A stretch of 36,429 nt of DNA from JBLNBQ01 sp050260095 (GTDB lineage Bacteria; Bacillota; UBA5301; DYFA01). The notes beneath the pieces were generated by a model. That model was not told where the DNA came from, did not search any database, and saw nothing but the letters and a program-made list of their open reading frames with translations. The position numbers were made by a program, and so were the translations under genes. Location: the NCBI GenBank assembly GCA_050260095.1, contig JBLNBQ010000052.1, positions 1 through 36,429 on the forward strand, given 5' to 3'. Positions 1 to 7,346 of the stretch are shown here, piece after piece; the first letter of the stretch is position 1, and each line of letters begins with the position of its first letter.

Positions 1-573
1 GTGGAGGAGGACGTGGCCTTCGGGCCGGAGAACCTCGGGCTGCCGGCGGAAGAGATCGCCCGCCGGGTCGAGGAGGCGCTCCGGGCGGTCGACCTGCTGG
101 CCTACCGGAACCACGCCCCCCACCGGCTCTCCGGCGGGCAGAAGCAGCGGGTCGCCATCGCCGGCGTCATCGCCATGCGCCCGGAGTGCATCGTGCTCGA
201 CGAGCCCACCGCCATGCTCGACCCCTCGGGGCGCCGGGAGGTCCTGTCCACCATCGGCCGCCTCCACCGGGAGGAGGGCCATACGGTCGTTCTCATCACG
301 CATTTCATGGAAGAAGCCGCCCAAGCCGAGCGGGTGATCGTGATGGAGCGCGGGCGCATCATGCTCGACGGAACGCCGCGGGAAGTCTTCCGCCAGACGG
401 AGGAGCTCCACCGCCTGCACCTCGACGTGCCGGCCGCCACCGAACTGGCGGCGCGCCTCTATGCCGCCGGTTGGCCGGTGCCGGAGGACGCGCTCACCAT
501 GGAGGAGCTGGCGGCGGGGCTGCTGAGCGCTTGGGAGCAAGGCCGGCGGTCTGAAGGGCGGGCGACGCCGTGA
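1..573 (+). CDS. ecfA1: ECF transporter ATPase EcfA1 (partial, 5' end outside window)
   Basis: C-terminal part (190 residues visible) of an energy-coupling-factor ABC ATPase, which powers uptake of vitamins or metals by S-components encoded elsewhere. The window opens just after the Q-loop, at residues reading VEEDVAFGPENL, so Walker A lies upstream and the first GTG is only a codon inside the gene. Visible are the ABC signature LSGGQKQR (about residues 43-50), Walker B CIVLDEPTAMLD and the H-loop VLITHFM. The stop overlaps the next start by 4 bp (GTGA), indicating translational coupling with ecfA2. The order ecfA1-ecfA2-ecfT-truA-rplM-rpsI is the usual one in Bacillota. No S-component is seen here, as expected for group II ECF modules shared by many S-components. 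Confidence 0.93.
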   Translation: MEEDVAFGPENLGLPAEEIARRVEEALRAVDLLAYRNHAPHRLSGGQKQRVAIAGVIAMRPECIVLDEPTAMLDPSGRREVLSTIGRLHREEGHTVVLITHFMEEAAQAERVIVMERGRIMLDGTPREVFRQTEELHRLHLDVPAATELAARLYAAGWPVPEDALTMEELAAGLLSAWEQGRRSEGRATP

Positions 574-1427
574 GCATCCAGATTGTCGACCTGAACTACA
601 CCTACGCTCCCGCCACGCCGCTGGCGGTCGAGGCGCTGCGCGGCATCAGCCTGGAGGTGCGCGACGGGGAGTTCCTGGGGCTTATCGGACACACCGGCTC
701 GGGCAAGAGCACCCTCATCCAGCACCTGAACGGGCTGATCAAGCCGTCGCCGGGCAAGGTCATCGTCGACGGCATCGACTTGGGGGCCCGCCGGACAAAC
801 CTGCGCGCCGTGCGCCAGCGGGTCGGCTTGGTCTTCCAGTACCCGGAACACCAGATCTTCGAGGAGACCGTCTTCGACGACATCGCCTTCGGGCCGCGCA
901 ACCTGCGCCACTCCGCCCTGGAGGTGGAGGACCGGGTGCGGGAGGCGATGGCCGCGGTCGGCCTCGACTATGAGACGCTGAAGGATCGCTCGCCTCTGGA
1001 ACTCTCGGGCGGGCAGCTCCGCCGGGTGGCGATCGCTGGGGTGCTGGCCATGCGGCCGAAGACGTTGATCCTCGACGAACCCACCGCCGGGCTCGACCCG
1101 CGCGGCCGCGACGACATCCTGGGGCGGATCGCCTCCCTCCGCAGCGACCTCGGCCTGACGGTCATCCTGGTCTCCCACCACCTGGAGGAACTCGCGCCCT
1201 TGGTGGACCGGCTGGTCGTTCTCGACCGGGGGCGGGTGGCGCTCTGTGGTCCGCCGCGCGAGGTGTTCGCCCAGGCCGCACTGCTGCGGAGCATCGGGCT
1301 CGATGTGCCGGCGGTGACCGACTTGATTCACCGGCTTCGGGAGCAGGGGCTTCCCTTGGAAGGCGAAGCCTTGTCGGTGGAAGAGGCCTGCGCCATCCTG
1401 CGGGACGGGTGGGAGAAGGCATGCTGA
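570..1427 (+). CDS. ecfA2: ECF transporter ATPase EcfA2
   Basis: Second ATPase of the ECF module, 285 residues, the normal length. Walker A is GHTGSGKST (residues 40-48), the Q-loop is VFQYPEHQIF (about 88-97), the signature is LSGGQLRR (145-152) and Walker B is TLILDEP (165-171), followed by an H-loop at VSHH. It would pair with EcfA1 as a heterodimer on the inner face of the membrane and contact EcfT through coupling helices. It starts with GTG inside the ecfA1 stop, and its own stop overlaps the ecfT ATG, so the three genes are tightly coupled. Identification is secure. Telling A2 from A1 rests on gene order and on the sequence after the Q-loop (PEHQIFEETV). Confidence 0.95.
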   Translation: MSIQIVDLNYTYAPATPLAVEALRGISLEVRDGEFLGLIGHTGSGKSTLIQHLNGLIKPSPGKVIVDGIDLGARRTNLRAVRQRVGLVFQYPEHQIFEETVFDDIAFGPRNLRHSALEVEDRVREAMAAVGLDYETLKDRSPLELSGGQLRRVAIAGVLAMRPKTLILDEPTAGLDPRGRDDILGRIASLRSDLGLTVILVSHHLEELAPLVDRLVVLDRGRVALCGPPREVFAQAALLRSIGLDVPAVTDLIHRLREQGLPLEGEALSVEEACAILRDGWEKAC

Positions 1428-2212
1428 ACGACCTGACGATCGGGCAATACCTGCCGCTGGAATCGCCCGTGCACCGGCTCGACCCGCGGACCAAGATCCT
1501 CGCCGTCACGGTGGTCATCACCGTGCTCTTCCTGGTCCACGGTTTCACCGGGTACGGGGTCATCGCGGCTTTTCTGGCGGTCGTGGTGGCGTTGTCCCAC
1601 ATCTCCGTCCGCTACCTGGTGCGGGGACTCAGGCCGCTGTGGATGATCATTCTGATCACCCTGGCGCTCAACCTGTTCATGACCGAAGGGCGGGTGCTGG
1701 CTTACCTCGGGCCGCTCAAGCTGACCTACGAGGGGCTGACCCGGGGTCTGCTGATGACGCTGCGGTTGCTGCTGCTCATCACGGCGACCTCGTTGCTCAC
1801 GCTGTCGACCTCGCCGATCGCCTTGACCGATGGGATCGAGAGCCTGCTCGGGCCGTTCCGGCGCTTCGGCGTGCCCGCCCACGAACTGGCGATGATGATG
1901 ACCATCGCGCTGCGGTTCATTCCGACCCTGCTCGAAGAGTCGGAGAAGATCATGAAAGCGCAGATGGCCCGGGGGGCCGACTTCGAGAGCGGGCACCTCA
2001 TGCAGCGGGCGAAGAACCTTGTGCCGCTGCTCGTGCCGCTCTTCGTCGGTGCCTTCCGGCGGGCCGACGAGCTGGCGACGGCGATGGAGGCCAGGTGTTA
2101 CCGGGGCGGCGAGGGGCGCACCAAGTTCCGGCCGCTCGTCATGCGGCGGGCCGACTGGGTCGCGCTCGGCCTCACGATGGCGTTCGGGGCGGTCACCGCC
2201 TGGCTGCTGTAG
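1421..2212 (+). CDS. ecfT: ECF transporter transmembrane protein EcfT
   Basis: Membrane scaffold of the ECF transporter, 263 residues from the ATG at 1421. This start is preferred over the in-frame GTG at 1409 because family members begin with a residue pattern like ITIGQYxPxxSxxHRLDPRxK, which here starts right after the ATG (MLNDLTIGQY). Several hydrophobic helices are visible at about residues 25-75, 95-125 and 240-262. Two Ala-Arg motifs that bind the ATPases are present: AQMARGADF and AMEARCYRGG. The start overlaps the ecfA2 stop, and 12 bp separate its TAG from truA. It would join EcfA1A2 to exchangeable S-components. Confidence 0.94.
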   Translation: MLNDLTIGQYLPLESPVHRLDPRTKILAVTVVITVLFLVHGFTGYGVIAAFLAVVVALSHISVRYLVRGLRPLWMIILITLALNLFMTEGRVLAYLGPLKLTYEGLTRGLLMTLRLLLLITATSLLTLSTSPIALTDGIESLLGPFRRFGVPAHELAMMMTIALRFIPTLLEESEKIMKAQMARGADFESGHLMQRAKNLVPLLVPLFVGAFRRADELATAMEARCYRGGEGRTKFRPLVMRRADWVALGLTMAFGAVTAWLL

Positions 2213-2224
2213 GAGGGCCCGGCG

Positions 2225-3094
2225 ATGGCGGAGGGCGCTCCGGCGCGGCGCAACCTGAAGCTGACAGTGGCCTACGATGGTGGGGAGTACCACGGGTTCC
2301 AGCGGCAGCCGGGCCGGGTCGGTCCGACGATCCAGGGAATGCTGGAGCGGCGGCTAAAGGAGATCACCGGAGAGAGCGTGGCGCTTCGGGCGGCCGGACG
2401 AACCGACGCCGGGGTGCATGCGCTCGGCCAGGTGGTCAACTTCAAGACCACCTCCCGAATCCCACTGGAGTCGTGGGCGGCAGCCATGAACGCCGGTCTG
2501 CCGCGTGACATCCGGGTGGTGGCGGCGGAAGAGGCAGCGGAGAGCTTTCATGCCCGCTACGATGCCAAGGGGAAGGTGTACCGGTACCTTATTCAGACCG
2601 GCCCCGTTCCCGCCGTGCTGTGGCGCCGGTACGCCTACTACGTGCCTCACCGGCTCGAGGTGGCGGCCATGCGGGAGGGCGCAGCCTACTTGGTGGGGCG
2701 GCACGACTTCCGGTCCTTCCAGGCGGCGGGCGCCAAGGTCAAGACCACGGTGCGCACGCTGAGCCGCCTGGAGGTTGCGGCGAGCCCGCTGGGCCTGGGT
2801 GATCTGGTGCCGGCGGGCGCGGGCGGAGCGGAAGGCGGGCGCCAGGCGGACGGCGGGAGGCCCGGCGCCGAGGGCGGCCGGGCGCAGGTGCCGCAGGAAC
2901 TGATCGCCCTCACCCTGGAGGCCGACGGGTTCCTGTACAACATGGTGCGGATCATCACCGGACTGCTGGTGGACGTCGGGCTCGGGCGGCGTCCGCCGGA
3001 GGAGGTGGACAGGGTCCTGCGGGCACGGGAGCGGGGTGAGGCGGCCTTGACCGCGCCGCCCCACGGGCTCTGCCTGGTCCAGGTAAAATACTGA
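2225..3094 (+). CDS. truA: tRNA pseudouridine(38-40) synthase TruA
   Basis: Converts uridines 38-40 in the anticodon arm of many tRNAs to pseudouridine. It has 289 residues, somewhat longer than the usual 245-265. The catalytic aspartate is D61 in GRTDAGVHALGQV, and the conserved C-terminal FLYNMVRIITG lies near residues 236-246. The ATG at 2225 follows an AGGAGG at 2211-2216 with 8-bp spacing. The extra length comes from a Gly/Ala/Arg-rich, low-complexity stretch at about residues 188-222, between two conserved strands. It looks like a surface-loop expansion rather than a frameshift, because the frame resumes with a normal C-terminus. The gene is translated with the ecf genes, and its stop abuts the promoter of rplM. 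Confidence 0.95.
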   Translation: MAEGAPARRNLKLTVAYDGGEYHGFQRQPGRVGPTIQGMLERRLKEITGESVALRAAGRTDAGVHALGQVVNFKTTSRIPLESWAAAMNAGLPRDIRVVAAEEAAESFHARYDAKGKVYRYLIQTGPVPAVLWRRYAYYVPHRLEVAAMREGAAYLVGRHDFRSFQAAGAKVKTTVRTLSRLEVAASPLGLGDLVPAGAGGAEGGRQADGGRPGAEGGRAQVPQELIALTLEADGFLYNMVRIITGLLVDVGLGRRPPEEVDRVLRARERGEAALTAPPHGLCLVQVKY

Positions 3095-3124
3095 TTGACA
3101 AGGCCTTTTGGGGTGTATTAGAAT
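3095..3124 (+). promoter_or_regulatory. Sigma-A-type promoter for rplM-rpsI
   Basis: A perfect -35 hexamer TTGACA (3095-3100) lies 18 bp before the -10 TAGAAT (3119-3124), directly after the truA stop codon. Transcription would start near 3131 and give a leader of about 58 nt before rplM. The match is read directly from the sequence; activity is inferred. Confidence 0.75.
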
Positions 3125-3134
3125 CTACGTTGGT

Positions 3135-3153
3135 GATTCTCAGCCAAAGAATC
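3135..3153 (+). promoter_or_regulatory. Hairpin in rplM leader (possible L13-type leader)
   Basis: GATTCT (3135-3140) pairs with AGAATC (3148-3153) around a 7-nt loop, a few nucleotides after the predicted transcription start. A pyrimidine-rich stretch follows before the AGGGGG ribosome binding site. Short structured leaders ahead of rplM (L13 leader family) are known in Bacillota. This could be one, or simply a 5' stabilising hairpin. I cannot match the family consensus by eye. Confidence 0.35.
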
Positions 3154-3188
3154 CTTTTCTTTTTCTCCGTAAGATAGGGGGAACCGCG

Positions 3189-3626
3189 TTGAAAACGACG
3201 TACCTGGCCAAGCCAGGCGAGATCAAGCGCAAGTGGTACGTAGTGGATGCGAAGGACAAGTCGCTCGGGCGTCTGGCGGCCCAGGTAGCATCTATCCTGC
3301 GCGGCAAGAACAAGCCGGAGTTCACGCCGAACGTGGACACCGGCGACCACGTCATCATCGTCAATGCCAGCCAGGTCAAGCTCACCGGCCGCAAGGCCAC
3401 CGATCAGATGATCTACCGGCACTCCATGTACCCCGGCGGCCTCAAGGCCATCAGCATGGGCGAACTCAGGGCCAAGCAGCCCGAGAAGCTGATTGAGCGG
3501 GCGGTGCGGGGCATGCTGCCGCACAACCGCCTGGGGCGTGAGATGTTCAAGAAGCTGAAGGTCTACGCCGGCGCGGAGCATCCGCACGAAGCGCAGGCTC
3601 CGGCTCCGCTCGAGATCGAGGCTTAG
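3189..3626 (+). CDS. rplM: 50S ribosomal protein L13
   Basis: Large-subunit ribosomal protein L13, 145 residues, normal length. The start is the TTG at 3189. An in-frame ATG at 3108 would add 27 residues foreign to the family and lies upstream of the predicted transcription start. From TTG the protein begins MKTTYLAKPGEIKRKWYVVDA, matching the family, and AGGGGG at 3176-3181 is a suitable ribosome binding site 7 bp away. Conserved blocks include LGRLAAQVASILRGK, PNVDTGDHVIIVNA and YRHSMYPGGLK, then GMLPHNRLGR near the end. It is cotranscribed with rpsI, 47 bp downstream. Confidence 0.97.
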   Translation: MKTTYLAKPGEIKRKWYVVDAKDKSLGRLAAQVASILRGKNKPEFTPNVDTGDHVIIVNASQVKLTGRKATDQMIYRHSMYPGGLKAISMGELRAKQPEKLIERAVRGMLPHNRLGREMFKKLKVYAGAEHPHEAQAPAPLEIEA

Positions 3627-3673
3627 AAGCGTCAGGTTTTCACGACCGAAGGTTTGAAGGGAGGGCCTTGTTC

Positions 3674-4072
3674 TTGGCTCAGGCAGCAGAGACCCCGCGT
3701 GGCACCGGTCGCCGCAAGACCGCCGTGGCCCGGGTCCGGTTGGTGGAAGGTTCGGGAAAAATCACCGTAAACGGTAAAGAGTCCGGAGACTACTTCGGCC
3801 GTCAGGTGCTGGTCGGGCTGATTCGGCGTCCCCTTGAGGTCACCAACACCGATGGCAAGTACGACGCCATCGTGCGCGCCGAGGGCGGCGGCACCACCGG
3901 CCAGGCCGGCGCCGTGCGCCACGGCATCGCCCGGGCGCTGCTCGAGGTCGACCCGGAGCTGCGCCTGCCGCTGAAGCAAGCCGGTTTCCTCACCCGCGAC
4001 CCGCGCGCCAAGGAGCGCCGCAAGTACGGCCTTAAGAAGGCCCGCAAGGCGCCGCAGTTCTCCAAGCGCTGA
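3674..4072 (+). CDS. rpsI: 30S ribosomal protein S9
   Basis: Small-subunit ribosomal protein S9, 132 residues from the TTG at 3674. A TTG six bases earlier (3668) is also in frame, but the GGGAGG at 3659-3664 is 9 bp from 3674 and only 3 bp from 3668. Family landmarks are GTGRRKTAVARVRL near the start, the GGGTTGQAGAVRHGIARAL block, and the basic tail ending in the conserved SKR that reaches toward the P-site tRNA. It is the last gene of the rplM-rpsI unit and is followed by a strong terminator. Confidence 0.97.
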   Translation: MAQAAETPRGTGRRKTAVARVRLVEGSGKITVNGKESGDYFGRQVLVGLIRRPLEVTNTDGKYDAIVRAEGGGTTGQAGAVRHGIARALLEVDPELRLPLKQAGFLTRDPRAKERRKYGLKKARKAPQFSKR

Positions 4073-4095
4073 CCTGGCGTTCTCCGTGCAAAGCG

Positions 4096-4131
4096 AGAGG
4101 CCTCCTGCCTATGCAGGAAGCCTCTTTTCTT
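4096..4131 (+). terminator. Intrinsic terminator after rpsI
   Basis: AGAGGC-C-TCCTGC (4096-4108) pairs with GCAGGA-A-GCCTCT (4113-4125) around a CTAT loop, with a single C/A mismatch, and is followed by TTTTCTT. It is oriented to stop the rplM-rpsI transcript. The other strand lacks a U-tract, so it is not clearly bidirectional for the convergent cbi operon. Confidence 0.88.
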
Positions 4132-4162
4132 GTGCGGCTTCTCGCGGCACGTTGCCGCCAGG

Positions 4163-4972
4163 TCACTGGCGCCCGGCGAGTATGCGGCGGGCTTCGGCGA
4201 TGGTGAGGGGCGGGGCGGGCGCCAAGCCCCGGAAGGCGGCCGCCAGGCGGGGAACGGCCAGTCCGGCCGCGTCCATCAGTCCGGGGTCGGCGAGGAGCTG
4301 CCGGGGCCCGCTGGCGAGCACCCGTCCCTGCTGGAGGATGACGCAGTCGTCGGCCCACTCGGCTGCCAGGTCGACGTCGTGGGTGGCCACGAGCAGCGTC
4401 GCACCGCCCTCGTGCAGGCGGCTCAGCAGGGCGAAGACCTCCCGGGTGCTGCGGGGGTCGAGGTAGGCGGTGGGCTCGTCGAGGACCAGGACGGACGGCT
4501 GCATCGCCAGTACGCCGGCGATGGCCGCCCGTTTCTTCTGCCCGAAGCTCAAGTGGTGCGGCGCCTTCCGGGCGAGTTCAGCCAGGCCCACGGCGCTCAG
4601 AGCCTCTTCGACCCGGCGGGCGACCTCCGTTTCGGGGAGTCCGAGGTTGCGGGGGCCGAAGGCCACGTCCTCCCAGACCGTCGGGGCGAAGAGCTGGTCG
4701 TCGGGGTCCTGGAAGACGAGCCCCACCATCCCCGCCGCCCAACGGTGGTCGTGGGGCGTGACGGCTCGCCCGCCAAGCCGCACCGTCCCCGACTGCGGAA
4801 GGTGTATGCCGTTCAGGTGCAGCAGAAAGGTGGACTTCCCCGCTCCGTTGGGCCCGAGGATGACGACTTTGCGACCGGCGGGCACCGAGAGCGAGAGGCG
4901 GTCGAGGGCGCGGGTCCCGTCGGGGTAGACATAGGAGAGGTCGGAGACCTCGATGAGCGGCGACTCAGCCAT
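4163..4972 (-). CDS. cbiO: Cobalt/nickel ECF transporter ATPase CbiO
   Basis: ATPase of the metal-specific ECF transporter, 269 residues. Walker A is GPNGAGKST (40-48), the Q-loop is VFQDPDDQLF (86-95), the signature is LSFGQKKR (141-148, with F instead of the first G) and Walker B is VLVLDEPTAYLD (161-172), with an H-loop at ATHD. Its ATG overlaps the end of cbiQ by 8 bp. It is the last gene of the nikR-cbiM-PDGLE-cbiQ-cbiO operon and converges with rpsI. It would form a homodimer energising CbiQ. Because NikR heads the operon, nickel is the more likely substrate and the name NikO would also fit. Confidence 0.93.
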   Translation of the reverse strand: MAESPLIEVSDLSYVYPDGTRALDRLSLSVPAGRKVVILGPNGAGKSTFLLHLNGIHLPQSGTVRLGGRAVTPHDHRWAAGMVGLVFQDPDDQLFAPTVWEDVAFGPRNLGLPETEVARRVEEALSAVGLAELARKAPHHLSFGQKKRAAIAGVLAMQPSVLVLDEPTAYLDPRSTREVFALLSRLHEGGATLLVATHDVDLAAEWADDCVILQQGRVLASGPRQLLADPGLMDAAGLAVPRLAAAFRGLAPAPPLTIAEARRILAGRQ

Positions 4973-5726
4973 GATGGATCAGGCCCCTATCCAACAAGAT
5001 CAGAACTACGGTGGTTGCAGCGGAGGCGACGACGGCCAGAAGGTCGCCCGGAGAGGCGAGGAACGGTGGACGGCGCGCCGCACCACCGCCGCCGGCCGGC
5101 CGGTAGCCCCGGGCGAGCATGGCGAGGAAGACGCGCTCCGCCCGGTCTTTCGACCGGGTGAAGAGGACGCCGAGGAGCTGGCCGTAGGTGACGGCGGCGT
5201 GACGGTCGAAGAGGCCGCGACGGACGGCGAAAGCTCTGGCCCGGCGGGCGGTCTGCATCCGGCGGGCCTCGGCGGCGATCACGCCGGTGTAGCGCAGGGT
5301 GAAGGCGAAGAGGCTCACCAGCATGGGCGGAACCCGTAGCCCCGCCAGCGCCTCCAGCAGCGCCTGCTGCCCGAGCCGGGCCGACGTGGCCGCCACCAGC
5401 AGGGCGGCCGCCGCCAGGCGCCCAAGGATAACGGAAGCCTGCTTGAGACCTTCCGCGGTTACCGTGAGGACGAACGGCCCGAGTTGGTAGGTGGCGACCA
5501 CGTGGACGCCCGGGGTGACGAACGGCAGCAGGACCACCGCAGCCGCGCCGAAGGGGAGCACCCACAGCGCCCGGGCCAGGTCGCGGGGCCGGGGGGCGAT
5601 GAGCAGGGCCAACACCACCGCCACGCCCAGAGCGGCGCCGAGCGCCGGGGCGGAGCGGAGGGAGACCAAGCCGCCGAGGAGCACCAGCGTGGCGGCCAGA
5701 CCGGCCGCCGGGGTCAGCGGCGTCAC
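4965..5726 (-). CDS. cbiQ: Cobalt/nickel ECF transporter transmembrane protein CbiQ
   Basis: Membrane coupling protein of the metal ECF transporter, the EcfT equivalent, 253 residues from the chosen GTG at 5726. That start overlaps the upstream stop as GTGA, the same coupling pattern as its neighbours. A GTG at 5738 and an ATG-initiated extension to 5807 are also in frame, but the latter would overlap the upstream gene by 85 bp with low-complexity residues. Hydrophobic helices fill residues 8-80 and 110-165. The ATPase-binding Ala-Arg motifs are visible as ARRMQTARRARAF and MLARGYRPAG. The start is uncertain; the family assignment is firm. Confidence 0.88.
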   Translation of the reverse strand: MTPLTPAAGLAATLVLLGGLVSLRSAPALGAALGVAVVLALLIAPRPRDLARALWVLPFGAAAVVLLPFVTPGVHVVATYQLGPFVLTVTAEGLKQASVILGRLAAAALLVAATSARLGQQALLEALAGLRVPPMLVSLFAFTLRYTGVIAAEARRMQTARRARAFAVRRGLFDRHAAVTYGQLLGVLFTRSKDRAERVFLAMLARGYRPAGGGGAARRPPFLASPGDLLAVVASAATTVVLILLDRGLIHHG

Positions 5727-6070
5727 AGCGGTTTCCACGGTTCCGGGTCGGGGCGCGACGGGCCTTCCGGCGGACGCCGGCGGCGCAGGAGCAGCGAGAG
5801 GCCCCATCCGGCGCCAAAGGTGAGCAAGGTGCCAGTCGCGCCGGCGAGCGCAGTGTTCAGGCCGGGCGGCCGTATCCAGGCGATGCGGTAGCCGGGGAAG
5901 GGAGCGCCGGCCCGGGGGGTGGCCCGCCCGGCGAGCCCGTGGTCCTCCGCCACCCGGTCCAGCCCGTCGGGCTTCTGGGAGGCCAGGGGGGCGAGGAGCG
6001 CGGCGACCGCCAGAGCGGCGGCCAGGCCAAGCCAGAGGCCGGACCGTTTGGCATTCATGGGCTCGCTCAC
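5723..6070 (-). CDS. PDGLE-domain metal-transport subunit (CbiN/NikN-like)
   Basis: Small membrane protein of 115 residues with two hydrophobic helices (about residues 11-29 and 72-96). Between them is a loop with the sequence QKPDGLDRVAEDHGLAG, which is the PDGLE-domain signature (here PDGLD). Such proteins accompany CbiM and take the place of CbiN in nickel/cobalt ECF systems, where the small subunit is needed for metal loading. The GTG at 6070 overlaps the cbiM stop (GTGA) and has GGAGGGG 7 bp upstream. An ATG 12 bp further in is the alternative. The C-terminal tail is rich in Arg and Pro, probably cytoplasmic. Confidence 0.85.
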   Translation of the reverse strand: MSEPMNAKRSGLWLGLAAALAVAALLAPLASQKPDGLDRVAEDHGLAGRATPRAGAPFPGYRIAWIRPPGLNTALAGATGTLLTFGAGWGLSLLLRRRRPPEGPSRPDPEPWKPL

Positions 6071-6723
6071 CGCGGCACCCCTCCGTCGAACACCGGACCG
6101 GCGCCTGCGGTTGCCGGGTAGGTCCGGGCGAGATAGGCGACGACGCTCGTCGTGATCACGCCCTCGCCGAGGCCGATGAAGGCGTGCCAGTAGGCCAGCG
6201 CGGGGAGGACGACCTTCAGCGGCAGCGTGCCTGACCACGCCAGTTCGCAGGCGGCGGCCAGGGCCGAGGCCATCACGGAAAACCAGGCCGCGGCGAAGGT
6301 GGCCGCGAGGTGCCCGGCCGCCGCCGGCAGCACGGCCCTCACGGCCCGGTAGAGGCCGTAGCCCGCCCAGACGGCGACGACCCCCATGTTGAGGACGTTG
6401 GCGCCCAGGGCGGTGAGTCCCCCGTCCTGGAAGAAGAGCGCCTGCACGGCGAGCACGGTGGTCATGATTAGAGTGGCCGGCCACGGGCCCAGCAGGATGG
6501 CGGCGAGCACCGCGCCGACCAGGTGGCCGGAGGTCCCACCGATGACCGGGAAGTTCACCATCTGGGCGGCGAAGATGAAGGCGGCCAGGACCCCGAGGGT
6601 CGGGATCTGCCGTTCGCCGAGTTCGCCGCGGGTGCGCCGGACCGCGACCCCCACCGCCACGCCAGACAGGGCGGCGGCGCCGGCCCAGGTTTTCGCGTCC
6701 AGGAATCCGTCTGGTATATGCAA
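6067..6723 (-). CDS. cbiM: Nickel/cobalt ECF S-component CbiM (NikM)
   Basis: Substrate-binding membrane subunit, 218 residues with about six to seven hydrophobic helices. It starts with TTG at 6723 and gives the invariant N-terminus MHIPDGFL, in which Met1 and His2 are known metal ligands in the family. The third histidine is H67 in GGTSGHLVG. A GGAGG lies 8-9 bp upstream of the TTG. A 27-bp gap separates it from nikR, and its stop overlaps the PDGLE gene. Placement directly after nikR points to nickel rather than cobalt. No cobalamin riboswitch or cobalamin gene is present in the neighbourhood. Confidence 0.94.
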   Translation of the reverse strand: MHIPDGFLDAKTWAGAAALSGVAVGVAVRRTRGELGERQIPTLGVLAAFIFAAQMVNFPVIGGTSGHLVGAVLAAILLGPWPATLIMTTVLAVQALFFQDGGLTALGANVLNMGVVAVWAGYGLYRAVRAVLPAAAGHLAATFAAAWFSVMASALAAACELAWSGTLPLKVVLPALAYWHAFIGLGEGVITTSVVAYLARTYPATAGAGPVFDGGVPR

Positions 6724-6750
6724 GAGCGTAGCCTCCTTGGTGTGCCCAGG

Positions 6751-7173
6751 TCAGAGACCCTCGCCCGTCGAGGTGAGGGTGAGCTTGCCGTGCTTGACAC
6801 CCTTGACGCTGATCAGATGGTCGGCGATGCGCCGGACGTCGCCGGCGGTTCCCTTGAGCACCAGGACCTCCAGGCAGTGGTGGGCGTCGAGGTGAACGTG
6901 GAGCGTCGAGACGATGGCCGGGTGAAAGTCGTGCTGCAACTCGTTCAGCAGGTCCGAAAGGCCGCTGACGTGATGGTCGTAGATCAGGGTGACCGTGCCG
7001 GCGACCTCCGCCTCCGGCGCCTGCGCTTCCTCTTCCACGAGGCTACTCCTGATCAGGTCGCGGATCGCCTCGGAACGGGTGGCGTAACCTTTGCGCCGGA
7101 TCAGGCCGTCGAAACGCTCGAGCAGGCCAGGAGACATACTGACTCCGAACCGGACCAGTTCTGGCAGCGACAT
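6751..7173 (-). CDS. nikR: Nickel-responsive transcriptional regulator NikR
   Basis: Ribbon-helix-helix repressor of 140 residues. The N-terminal DNA-binding part is VRFGVSMSPGLLERFDGLI and the C-terminal ACT-like nickel domain follows from about residue 55. All four square-planar nickel ligands align with those of E. coli NikR: H81 (H76), H92 (H87), H94 (H89) and C100 (C95), the last three within TLHVHLDAHHCLEV. The ATG has a GGAGG 6 bp upstream. It heads the nickel-uptake operon, and a perfect inverted repeat 13 bp before its start (7186-7212) is the probable operator, so it should repress itself and the transporter when nickel is plentiful. Confidence 0.96.
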   Translation of the reverse strand: MSLPELVRFGVSMSPGLLERFDGLIRRKGYATRSEAIRDLIRSSLVEEEAQAPEAEVAGTVTLIYDHHVSGLSDLLNELQHDFHPAIVSTLHVHLDAHHCLEVLVLKGTAGDVRRIADHLISVKGVKHGKLTLTSTGEGL

Positions 7174-7185
7174 GCCGCACCTCCG

Positions 7186-7212
7186 GTGTTACTGGACGCG
7201 AATTCGTAACAC
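7186..7212 (-). promoter_or_regulatory. NikR operator (inverted repeat)
   Basis: GTGTTAC (7186-7192) and GTAACAC (7206-7212) form a perfect 7-bp inverted repeat with a 13-bp spacer. The site lies between nikR and its upstream sequence and ends 12 bp from the nikR ATG. From memory, NikR sites with GTGTTAC-N13-15-GTAACAC arms are described for Geobacter and related anaerobes, whereas E. coli uses GTATGA arms. No clear -10/-35 for nikR was found. The operator may overlap the promoter or block elongation. Confidence 0.82.
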
Positions 7213-7293
7213 ATGGATATTCCGGGCGGAGCCGGCCAACTCCTTCCCCTCACGTGGAAAAATCGGCGGAAAGGCGGGCCAGTCCGGGAGGAT

Positions 7294-7321
7294 TTGTCAG
7301 CCAATCGACAAAGCATATACT
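7294..7321 (+). promoter_or_regulatory. Promoter for trxA and downstream genes
   Basis: TTGTCA (7294-7299), a 16-bp spacer, and TATACT (7316-7321) lie just upstream of the AAGGAGG ribosome binding site (7333-7339) of trxA. The predicted leader is only about 20 nt. The promoter is divergent from nikR. Confidence 0.75.
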
Positions 7322-7346
7322 AACTGCGCCTAAAGGAGGAATACAG

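Noticed and set aside
3108..3188. ATG start 27 codons upstream for rplM
   Set aside because: The extra residues do not belong to L13, and the ATG lies inside the predicted promoter, upstream of the transcription start.
4141..4162. Short GCGGCA/TGCCGC hairpin after cbiO as a terminator
   Set aside because: There is no U-tract on the minus strand; it could slow polymerase but cannot be called an intrinsic terminator.
5727..5807. N-terminal extension of CbiQ beginning MGPLAAPAPP
   Set aside because: It would overlap the PDGLE gene by 85 bp with low-complexity residues and no good ribosome binding site; the GTGA-coupled start is more consistent with the operon.
7213..7293. Search for a nikR promoter on the minus strand
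   Set aside because: Only weak pieces such as TTGGCC and TATCCA with a 14-bp spacer were seen, not good enough to call.
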